Positions 1 through 5,541 of a stretch of 9,737 nt of DNA are shown in pieces. The translations under genes were made by a program, and so were the position numbers. The DNA is taken from NCBI GenBank assembly GCA_938003595.1, contig CALKYH010000103.1, forward strand, positions 1-9,737. The letters run 5' to 3'. The notes below the pieces were generated by a model. The model was not told the DNA's origin. It made no database searches and saw only the letters and a program-made list of their open reading frames with translations. Within the stretch, counting starts at the first letter, position 1, and each line of letters opens with the position of its first letter. This stretch comes from an uncultured bacterium (GTDB lineage Bacteria; Planctomycetota; Phycisphaerae; Phycisphaerales; UBA1924).

Positions 1-770
1 GTGCACTCGTACTCGCGCGTGCCCATGAGGAACTCGAGGAACAGCGGCGACTGGTTGAAGCGCCAGCCCTTCTTGCGGTTCGAGAGGATCATCTCGAACA
101 TCTCGTTCGTGTTGCGCCGCTCGCGCATGAAGGACTGCTGGTCCGGCGCCTTGGCGTAGGCGTAGCCCGGGGAGACCATCATGCCCTCGACGCCCAGCGC
201 CATCGTCTCGTCGAAGAACTTGCGCACGGCGACCGGGTCGGCGCCGTCGAACAGCGTGGTGTTCGTGGTGACGCGGAAGCCCATCTTGACGGCGAGGCGG
301 ATGGCCTCGGTCGCGGTGTCGTAGATGCCCTCGCGGCAGACGGCGAAGTCGTGGTGGTCGCCGTGGCCGTCCAGGTGCACCGAGAAGGTCAGGTACTTGC
401 TGGGCTTGAAGATCCCCGCCTCGAGCTTCTCCTTGAGAAGGATGGCGTTGGTGCAGAGGTAGATGTACTTCCTGCGCTGGATCAGCCCCTCGACGATCTC
501 CTTGATCTCCGGGTGGAGCAGCGGCTCGCCGCCGGGGATGGAGACCATGGGCGCCGGGCACTCGTCCACGGCCTTGAAGCAGTCCTCGGCGGACAGGTCG
601 CGCTTGAGGATGTGGGCCGGGTACTGGATCTTCCCGCAGCCGGCGCAGGCCAGGTTGCAGCGGAAGAGCGGCTCCAGCATGAGGACCAGCGGATATCGGT
701 CGTTCCCGGCCAGGCGCTGGCCCAGGACATACGAGGCGACGGTGTACATCTGGCTCAGAGGCACGCCCAT
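1..770 (-). CDS. hpnH: Adenosyl-hopene transferase HpnH, radical SAM enzyme (3' end cut by window edge)
   Basis: HpnH joins the 5'-deoxyadenosyl group of S-adenosylmethionine to diploptene, the first step of extended (C35) hopanoid side-chain synthesis. The 256 visible codons begin MGVPLSQMYTVASYVLG. They carry the radical SAM cluster motif CxxxCxxC at Cys38, Cys42 and Cys45 (FRCNLACAGC) and the SAM-binding GGE at residues 80-82 (SIPGGEPL). The later stretch LTFSVHLDGHGDHHDFAVC is typical of HpnH. The frame is open to the left edge, so roughly a quarter to a third of the usual 330-370 residues is missing. The ATG at 770-768 is preceded by GGAGA nine bases upstream (783-779). An ATG at 813-811 is in another frame. 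The gene diverges from the sigma factor gene. The hpnCDE operon 5 kb away on the same strand supports the hopanoid assignment. Family identification is strong and the exact substrate is inferred from the family. Confidence 0.93.
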   Translation of the reverse strand, partial: MGVPLSQMYTVASYVLGQRLAGNDRYPLVLMLEPLFRCNLACAGCGKIQYPAHILKRDLSAEDCFKAVDECPAPMVSIPGGEPLLHPEIKEIVEGLIQRRKYIYLCTNAILLKEKLEAGIFKPSKYLTFSVHLDGHGDHHDFAVCREGIYDTATEAIRLAVKMGFRVTTNTTLFDGADPVAVRKFFDETMALGVEGMMVSPGYAYAKAPDQQSFMRERRNTNEMFEMILSNRKKGWRFNQSPLFLEFLMGTREYEC

Positions 771-1010
771 GTGGGTGGTCTCCGTAAGGGTCCGAGAGTT
801 CAGGGGCCCGCATGCTAGCGCCGGGGGGCGGCGGAGTCGGGATTGCGTCGAACTTCGGCCTGGGGGGCGTCGTACCAGCGGGGTACTCCCAGCCGTTCGG
901 AGCGGATCATGTCGCACGCCCTTACACTTCCCGCCCTCGCATGGATCACCGGCCGTAGCGCCGGCGACGACGGGCGTGCGGCGCCTCGGAAAGCCGCGAC
1001 GGGCAGGACC
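771..1010. other. Divergent intergenic region between hpnH and the sigma factor gene
   Basis: These 240 bases hold the starts of two divergent genes and no convincing gene of their own. Visible elements are the hpnH ribosome binding site (783-779 on minus), a weak -10-like TAGCAT for hpnH on minus (816-811), an inverted repeat at 872-886, and a TACACT box at 923-928 in front of the sigma factor gene. The sigma factor frame stays open upstream to 843, but nothing there resembles sigma factor sequence. Confidence 0.5.
923..928 (+). promoter_or_regulatory. Possible -10 element of the sigma factor gene
   Basis: TACACT is identical to the -10 box of the better-supported rpmI promoter at 4531-4536. 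No -35 box lies at the right spacing: the nearest candidate, TTCGGA at 896-901, leaves a 21-base spacer. If used, transcription would start near 935, giving a 76-base leader. That would exclude translation starts upstream, such as the ATG at 909. Sequence evidence alone is weak. Confidence 0.25.
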
Positions 1011-1664
1011 ATGGACCAGAGCCGCGCCGCGGATCCGACCGACGAGATGCTGCTGGAGCGTTACCGGACCGGTGACGCCGCGGCCTTCCGGACCCTGATC
1101 GAACGCCACCAGGACGCCCTCCTTCGGTTTCTGATCCGGTTCATGGGCGACCGGCAGGCGGCGGAGGATGTCTTCCAGGATGCGTTCCTGCAGGTCCACC
1201 TCTCGGCGGATTCCTTCGATGTGACCCGGCGGTTCAAGCCGTGGCTGTTCACCATCGCCGCGAACAAGGGCCGGGACTTCCGGCGCCGGGCCAAGCGCCG
1301 GAGCGCCCTGGAGCTGTCGGCTCCGGTGGGCGGCGGCGGGGAGGACGGCGGGCAGTCCTTCGTGGACCTGATGCAGGTGGACATCGACGCCCCCAACGCC
1401 CACATGGACACGGCGGAGCGCGACGCCCTGGTGCAGCAGGCGATCGACGCCATGCCCGAGCACCTGCGCGAGATCCTGCTGCTGTCGTACTTCCAGCGCG
1501 TTCCCTACGCGGCGATCGCCGAGGCGCTGGACATTCCCCTGGGCACGGTCAAGAGCCGGCTGCACTCCGCCGTGGCGAGCTTCGCCCGGCAGTGGGAGCG
1601 CGTGTCGGCGGAGTGGGACGGACGAGAGAAGCCGGGCGCCCGTAGCGCGGGCGGCTCGGACTGA
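1011..1664 (+). CDS. RNA polymerase sigma factor, sigma-70 family, ECF type
   Basis: This is a 217-residue sigma factor that would bind core RNA polymerase and direct it to a dedicated promoter set. Region 2 spans about residues 13-97. It includes AEDVFQDAFLQV (51-62), the core-binding and -10 recognition segment, and FKPWLFTIAANKGRDF (75-90) followed by a basic run. Region 4 spans about 140-195, with a helix-turn-helix at about 164-187 (IAEALDIPLGTVKSRLHSA) for the -35. There is no region 1 or 3, as in ECF factors, and the length is normal for that group. The ATG at 1011 was chosen because the conserved fold begins just after it. The frame is open back to 843, with another ATG at 909, but those 56 extra residues look non-coding. 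The ribosome binding site is weak (GGG at 1001-1003). The next gene, 67 bases downstream, encodes a membrane protein that may be its regulator. The target regulon cannot be read from the sequence. Confidence 0.9.
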   Translation: MDQSRAADPTDEMLLERYRTGDAAAFRTLIERHQDALLRFLIRFMGDRQAAEDVFQDAFLQVHLSADSFDVTRRFKPWLFTIAANKGRDFRRRAKRRSALELSAPVGGGGEDGGQSFVDLMQVDIDAPNAHMDTAERDALVQQAIDAMPEHLREILLLSYFQRVPYAAIAEALDIPLGTVKSRLHSAVASFARQWERVSAEWDGREKPGARSAGGSD

Positions 1665-1731
1665 ACGAGATGGAACGCTGAGGACCCTGTTCTGCAGTGT
1701 GTCGCAAGTGATGGAGCGTGGTGACAACCGT

Positions 1732-2943
1732 ATGGATCAACAGGACCCCCAGAACACAGCCTTTGTGCTGAGCGACGCCGACGCCCTCGCGGTCGATGCG
1801 CTGCTCGGCGATGAGTCGACGCGCGGGGCCCCGTCCGCGGAGCGGACGGCGCGCCTCGAGGCGACGCTCGCTCTTTTGAACCCCGTCTCGCTCGAGGCGG
1901 CGGGCGGCGAGCGCCGTCGGTCCCTGATCGACGCGACCCTGGCCCGAGCCCTGCGAACGCCCCGGACGACGCCGGGGGACGGCTCGCTGCTCGCGGACGA
2001 CGCCGCGGCGGTGGATGCGCTGGTCGAGAACGACTGGCGCGCCGCGTCGATGGCCGGCCCGGCGGGCGAGCGGGCGCGGCGGATCGAGAAGGCGCTGGCG
2101 CACCTGGATGCGCCCCCGGCGGGCGTGGGGATGAGCAAAGAGATGCTGGTGGAGGCGACGCTGGGCCGCGTCGACGCCGAGATCCGTCGGCGCGAGGCGC
2201 TCATGCGGGCGTCCGCGACGGACCTGGACGGGCGCGGCGGCCGAGGGCGGTTCACGCTCTCGGATGTCGCCTCGATCGCGGCCATGCTGGTGTTCGCGAT
2301 GGGCGTGCTGTGGCCGATGGCCGCGTCCTGGCGCGAGGCGGCGCGCCGGCAGGACTGCGCCGGCAACCTGGCGATGGCCGGCGAGGGCTTCGACATGTAC
2401 GCGAAGGACCACGACGGCCGGATGCCGATGGCGACGGCCGGCTTCGGCGGCGGCTCGTGGTGGAATGTCGGCGACCCGAAGCACTCGCACTCGTCGAACC
2501 TCTTCACGCTGGCGAAGAACGGCTACAACTCCCTCGAGGAGCTGTCCTGCACGGGCAACCCCATGGCGCTGCTCAAGGGCGATGCGCGCCAGATGGATGA
2601 CTGGCGCTCGATCGACGAGATCTCCTTCTCCTATCAGCTGCCCGCCCGCAAGGTCATGATCTGGAACGGCCCGGCGCGCGTCGTGGTGCTGGCGGACCGA
2701 TCGCCGGTGATCGAGCGCGCCCTGCGCGGCGAGCGCTTCGACCCCGAGGCGCGGTCGCTGAACCACCGGGGCCGCGGGCAGAATGTCCTGATGAGCGACG
2801 GCAGCGTGATCTTCCTGAGCCGTCCGGTGCTGGAGAACGGCGACAACATCTGGCTGCCGAACTCCATCACGGACTCGACCTCGGGCACCCTGCACGGCAC
2901 CGAGCGGCCCAGCGGCGAGACGGACGCGTTCGTGGCGCCGTGA
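1732..2943 (+). CDS. Single-pass membrane protein: duplicated cytoplasmic domain plus pseudopilin-like (H-X9-DG type) outer domain
   Basis: The function is not known. The 403-residue protein has three parts. Residues 1-178 are cytoplasmic and contain a tandem duplication: AVDALL (20-25), ERTARLEATLALL (37-49) and LIDATLAR (65-72) recur as AVDALV (93-98), ERARRIEKALAHL (113-125) and LVEATLGR (139-146). A hydrophobic membrane segment covers about 179-198. An outer domain follows. Its first part (SWREAARRQDCAGNLAMAG, then YAKDHDGRMP) resembles the helix after the membrane anchor in DUF1559/type II pseudopilin-like planctomycete proteins. It ends with a variant signature, His345 then ten residues then Asp356-Gly357, where the family usually has nine. 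There is no prepilin leader. The position after an ECF sigma factor suggests an anti-sigma role, but the part before the membrane lacks cysteine, so the zinc-type anti-sigma motif is absent. Starts at GTG 1699 or ATG 1711 are in frame and possible. ATG 1732 is preferred because it resembles a normal start, but its ribosome binding site is weak. Confidence 0.75.
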   Translation: MDQQDPQNTAFVLSDADALAVDALLGDESTRGAPSAERTARLEATLALLNPVSLEAAGGERRRSLIDATLARALRTPRTTPGDGSLLADDAAAVDALVENDWRAASMAGPAGERARRIEKALAHLDAPPAGVGMSKEMLVEATLGRVDAEIRRREALMRASATDLDGRGGRGRFTLSDVASIAAMLVFAMGVLWPMAASWREAARRQDCAGNLAMAGEGFDMYAKDHDGRMPMATAGFGGGSWWNVGDPKHSHSSNLFTLAKNGYNSLEELSCTGNPMALLKGDARQMDDWRSIDEISFSYQLPARKVMIWNGPARVVVLADRSPVIERALRGERFDPEARSLNHRGRGQNVLMSDGSVIFLSRPVLENGDNIWLPNSITDSTSGTLHGTERPSGETDAFVAP

Positions 2944-3008
2944 TCGGGGCTGGTTGAACGCGAAGGTCGGGGAGAGCGTGATCACCCCATCGCCGGGTCA
3001 TCTGCCGC

Positions 3009-3014
3009 TATAAC
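3009..3014 (+). promoter_or_regulatory. Possible -10 element of the beta-CASP nuclease gene
   Basis: TATAAC lies 38 bases before the ATG at 3053, within GCCGCTATAACG. Similar GCSGCTA contexts precede the rpmI and ispH -10 candidates. No -35 hexamer is visible 16-18 bases upstream. The same GCSGCTA string also occurs inside coding sequence in rplT, so it is not specific. Confidence 0.3.
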
Positions 3015-3052
3015 GAGGCGAACTACGGCCACGCGCCGGAAGGAGCCTCGCG

Positions 3053-4447
3053 ATGATTCAACTCGGCTTCTACGGCGCCGCGGGTGAGGTGACGGGGTCG
3101 TGCTATGTGCTGACCACCGCCAGCGCCCGCGTGATGATCGACATGGGCATGCACCAGGGGGAGCGGGCGGCCGACGAGCACAACCGGCGACTGCCGCCGA
3201 TGGACCTGGCGGCGCTGGACGGGGTCGTGCTCACGCACGCGCACCTGGACCACTGCGGCCGGCTGCCGCTGCTGATCCAGCACGGGTATCGCGGGGCGAT
3301 CCACTGCACGGACGCGACGGCGGATGTGACGGGCGTGATCCTGCGCGATTCCGCGTCTATCCAGGAGGAGGATTGCGAACGGTTCAACCGGCGCCTGCGC
3401 CGAGGGCAGGAGCCCTGCGAGGCGCCGCTGTACAGCGTGGCGGACGCGGAGCGCACGCTGACGCATCTCCGCACCACGACCTACGGGAAGGAGACGACCG
3501 TCGCCCCGGGCATCACCGCGGAGTTCTTCGACGCGGGGCACATCCTCGGGTCGGCGAGCGTGCGCATGGTCGTGCGCGACGGCGGCCGGACCCTGACCAT
3601 CGTGTTCTCCGGCGACATCGGCGTGTCGGGCTCGCCGATCCTGCGCGACCCCGTGACGCCCATCCCGGCGGATGTGGTGGTGATGGAGTCCACCTACGGC
3701 GACCGCGACCACAAGCCGCTGCAGCAGACCTGCGACGAGTTCCTCGCGATCCTGCGAAACTCGCAGGAGACAGGCGGGAACACGCTGATCCCCGCGTTCG
3801 CCGTCGGACGGACGCAGGACCTGGTGTTCCACATTGGCGAGTTCCTGCGCGACGGGCGGCTCAAGAGCGCGCGGGTGGTCGTGGACAGCCCGATGGCGAC
3901 CTCGGTGTCGGACCTCTACACGCGCCACAAGGAGGTCTACGACGAGCGGGCGCGGGAGCTGCTCGCGGAGCGCCTCGCGCCGCTGAGCTTCCCGGGGCTG
4001 GCCTACACGCGGTCGGTGGCGGAATCCAAGCGGCTCAACGACGCCAAGGGCTCGATGGTGATCATCTCGGCGAGCGGCATGTGCACGGGGGGCCGGATCC
4101 TGCATCACCTGTCCCGCGACCTGCCCAAGCCGCAGACGAATGTGGTCATCGCGGGATTCCAGGGACGGGGCTCCCTGGGCCGACGGCTGGTGGACGGGGC
4201 GAAGCGGGTGCGGATCTTCCGGGAGGATGTGGAGGTCCGGGCCCGGGTGCACACGCTGGGCGGCTTCTCGGCCCACGCGGGGCAGACGGGGCTGCTGCGC
4301 TGGGCGGAGCCGTTCCGGGAGGCCAAGCCCCGGATGTTCCTGACGCACGGCGAGGATGGCCCCCGGGCGGCCCTGAGTGACAAGCTGGCCTCCACCATGG
4401 GGCTCCAGGCCGCCATGCCTCAATACGGCGAGGAAGTGTCGCTCTGA
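3053..4447 (+). CDS. MBL-fold/beta-CASP RNA nuclease (bacterial CPSF/Ysh1-like)
   Basis: This is a predicted zinc-dependent RNA endo/exonuclease of the metallo-beta-lactamase/beta-CASP family, a cytoplasmic enzyme of RNA processing or decay. The metal ligands are all present: THAHLDH (His62, His64, Asp66, His67), His163 in DAGHILGS, Asp188 in FSGDIG, and His432 in FLTHGED. The beta-CASP insert shows Asp278 in VVDSPMA (motif A), the ISASGMCTGGR segment (339-348) and His408 in GGFSAHAG (motif C). Another family mark is MESTYGDR at 211-218. At 464 residues it has the normal length of the bacterial CPSF-like group and lacks the C-terminal domain of RNase J. The start is well supported by AAGGAG at 3040-3045, seven bases before the ATG. 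It lies between the sigma factor pair and rpmI-rplT on the same strand, probably transcribed separately. The RNA substrate is unknown. Confidence 0.92.
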   Translation: MIQLGFYGAAGEVTGSCYVLTTASARVMIDMGMHQGERAADEHNRRLPPMDLAALDGVVLTHAHLDHCGRLPLLIQHGYRGAIHCTDATADVTGVILRDSASIQEEDCERFNRRLRRGQEPCEAPLYSVADAERTLTHLRTTTYGKETTVAPGITAEFFDAGHILGSASVRMVVRDGGRTLTIVFSGDIGVSGSPILRDPVTPIPADVVVMESTYGDRDHKPLQQTCDEFLAILRNSQETGGNTLIPAFAVGRTQDLVFHIGEFLRDGRLKSARVVVDSPMATSVSDLYTRHKEVYDERARELLAERLAPLSFPGLAYTRSVAESKRLNDAKGSMVIISASGMCTGGRILHHLSRDLPKPQTNVVIAGFQGRGSLGRRLVDGAKRVRIFREDVEVRARVHTLGGFSAHAGQTGLLRWAEPFREAKPRMFLTHGEDGPRAALSDKLASTMGLQAAMPQYGEEVSL

Positions 4448-4507
4448 GGCCCGCCGATGGGGAGACCTGCTCCCGAGTTCGGGGTCTGGATGGGTGGCCC
4501 CGGGCTG

Positions 4508-4536
4508 TTGCTGGCGGTCTGGGGTGCGGCTACACT
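4508..4536 (+). promoter_or_regulatory. Promoter of rpmI-rplT
   Basis: TTGCTG (4508-4513) and TACACT (4531-4536) are separated by exactly 17 bases and resemble a housekeeping sigma-70 promoter. The -10 matches TATAAT at four of six positions, including the conserved TA and final T. The -35 matches only TTG. The predicted transcription start is near 4543, right at a 7-bp hairpin, giving a leader of about 85 bases. It lies in the 180-base gap after the nuclease gene, where a promoter for the ribosomal protein genes is expected. Confidence 0.5.
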
Positions 4537-4542
4537 GCCCGG

Positions 4543-4562
4543 CTCGCCTTTGGGGAGGCGAG
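4543..4562 (+). promoter_or_regulatory. Leader hairpin upstream of rpmI
   Basis: CTCGCCT (4543-4549) and AGGCGAG (4556-4562) form a perfect 7-bp stem with the 6-base loop TTGGGG. It would sit at the very 5' end of the rpmI-rplT transcript. It could protect the 5' end or take part in L20 autoregulation, which in other bacteria acts through RNA structure in this operon. The role is inferred and the pairing is seen directly. No run of T follows, so it is not an intrinsic terminator. Confidence 0.4.
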
Positions 4563-4627
4563 ACGACTCGGACACGAACAGAGACCCGTTTCACCGGCGC
4601 CCGGCGCCGCAGAGTTTGGTGCCCACC

Positions 4628-4933
4628 ATGCCGAAGAGCAAGAACCATAAAGGCATCCTGAAGCGCATCCGCGTGACGAAGACCGGCAAGGTCAAGCACA
4701 AGCGTTGCGGCCACAAGCACCTTCGCTCGGGCAAGCCCGGCAGCAAGGACCGCATGTCGCGGATTCCGTCGTTCATGACGACGGGCGAGGCCAAGCGCCT
4801 CGAGCTGCTGCTGTTCCGTCGTCTGCGCGGGCGCAACCAGCCCCTGACGGCGATCCGTCGCAGCCCGAACCCCGAGCAGAGCCGGGCGCTGAAGGCGGCG
4901 AAGGCGGAGGCGGCGAAGAAGGCCGCGGCCTGA
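4628..4933 (+). CDS. rpmI: 50S ribosomal protein L35 with C-terminal extension
   Basis: L35 is a small basic protein of the large ribosomal subunit. The start MPKSKNHKGILKRIRVTKTG and the later KHKRCGHKHL and TTGEAKRLELLLF segments match L35 through about residue 64, where the family normally ends at 64-66 residues. This protein continues to 101 residues with an arginine-rich stretch (RRLRGRNQP, then AIRRSPNPEQ) and a lysine/alanine tail (KAAKAEAAKKAAA). The ATG at 4628 is set by the conserved N-terminus. The frame is open upstream to 4457, but that part is non-coding. There is no clear Shine-Dalgarno sequence before it. rplT follows after 116 bases, as in the usual infC-rpmI-rplT order, but infC is not adjacent. 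Identification is secure and the extension is the oddity. Confidence 0.95.
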   Translation: MPKSKNHKGILKRIRVTKTGKVKHKRCGHKHLRSGKPGSKDRMSRIPSFMTTGEAKRLELLLFRRLRGRNQPLTAIRRSPNPEQSRALKAAKAEAAKKAAA

Positions 4934-4946
4934 CCGGCGCCGAGAT

Positions 4947-4961
4947 CGATCCGGGGGATCG
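4947..4961 (+). other. Small hairpin between rpmI and rplT
   Basis: CGATCC (4947-4952), loop GGG and GGATCG (4956-4961) form a perfect 6-bp stem with a 3-base loop. It begins 13 bases after the rpmI stop and 88 bases before rplT. There is no T-run, so it is not an intrinsic terminator. It could be an RNA-processing or regulatory element, or chance in GC-rich DNA. Confidence 0.3.
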
Positions 4962-5049
4962 CAGGAATCGACCCATCCATTGCCGCCCGGGCGCCAAGCC
5001 GGCCTGTTCTTCGGGCCGCCCCGTGCGGTGTGTTCAAGGAGTTTGAGCC

Positions 5050-5424
5050 ATGCCTCGAGTTCGCAAGGGATCGGCGCGGAAGCGTCAGCACAAGCGGGTG
5101 CTGCGCGAGGCCCGCGGCTATTTCGGAACCAAGTCCCGTCATTACCAGCAGGCCAAGGTCGCGCTCATGCGCGCCGGCCGCTACGCGTGGCGCGACCGTC
5201 GCCGTCGCAAGCGCGAGTTCCGCCGCCTGTGGATCACCCGCATCACCGCGGCGTGCCGCATGCGCGGGACCCGCTACTCGCTGTTCATGAACGGGCTGAA
5301 GATGTCCGGCATCCTGCTGAACCGCAAGATGCTCAGCGAGATCGCGATCCACGACCCCAAGACCTTCGACACCCTGGTGGCGACGGCGGTCAAGGCTTCC
5401 AAGGCGGCGCCGGCGAAGGCCTGA
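5050..5424 (+). CDS. rplT: 50S ribosomal protein L20
   Basis: L20 binds 23S rRNA, is needed early in large-subunit assembly, and in many bacteria represses its own operon. The protein starts MPRVRKGSARKRQHKRVLRE, followed by ARGYFGTKSRHYQQAK, YAWRDRRRRKREFRRLWITR and then GLKMSGILLNRKMLSEIA, all hallmark L20 segments. At 124 residues it is slightly longer than the usual 115-120, the extra being a short Lys/Ala tail. The start is fixed by the conserved N-terminus and by AAGGAG at 5036-5041, eight bases before the ATG. It is the last gene of the rpmI-rplT unit, and a strong terminator follows 23 bases after the stop. pheS, a frequent downstream neighbour elsewhere, is absent. Confidence 0.97.
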   Translation: MPRVRKGSARKRQHKRVLREARGYFGTKSRHYQQAKVALMRAGRYAWRDRRRRKREFRRLWITRITAACRMRGTRYSLFMNGLKMSGILLNRKMLSEIAIHDPKTFDTLVATAVKASKAAPAKA

Positions 5425-5447
5425 GCCCCCGGGAACGACAGAATCTC

Positions 5448-5478
5448 AAAGGGCCGGTCCGCGAGGGCCGGCCTTTTT
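5448..5478 (+). terminator. Intrinsic terminator after rplT
   Basis: A 13-bp stem pairs 5448-5460 (AAAGGGCCGGTCC) with 5465-5477 (GGGCCGGCCTTTT), with two G-T wobbles. It closes on a GCGA loop, which fits the stable GNRA type, and runs into TTTTT at 5474-5478. The stem lies just after the rplT stop and before the convergent end of hpnE. The opposite strand has only a poor T-rich tail (TTTGAGATT), so it may also slow transcription from hpnE, but less well. Confidence 0.85.
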
Positions 5479-5541
5479 CATGCGCGCAGATGCACCGACC
5501 TCGCAGAGCCGGGTTCGGTGGCACGGAGTTCGGTGGAATGG

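Noticed and set aside
843..1010. Longer start for the sigma factor
   Set aside because: The 56 extra residues do not resemble sigma factor sequence, and a -10-like box lies inside this stretch.
1549..2985. A 478-codon open frame on minus, opposite the membrane protein gene
   Set aside because: Arg/His/Ala-rich without motifs. The plus-strand product has a membrane span and a family signature.
2965..3000. Terminator after the sigma factor/membrane protein pair
   Set aside because: Only a GGGG/CCCC pairing over a 12-base loop and an 8-base palindrome GTGATCAC are visible, with no T-run. Not enough for an intrinsic terminator.
4621..4630. GCCCACCATG before rpmI looks like a eukaryotic Kozak start
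   Set aside because: Coincidence. The context is clearly bacterial.
3023..4720. A 565-codon open frame on minus, opposite the nuclease gene
   Set aside because: It is antisense to a gene with all metal-binding motifs. Its translation is low-complexity Arg/His/Val-rich with no recognisable motif, the usual shadow in GC-rich DNA.
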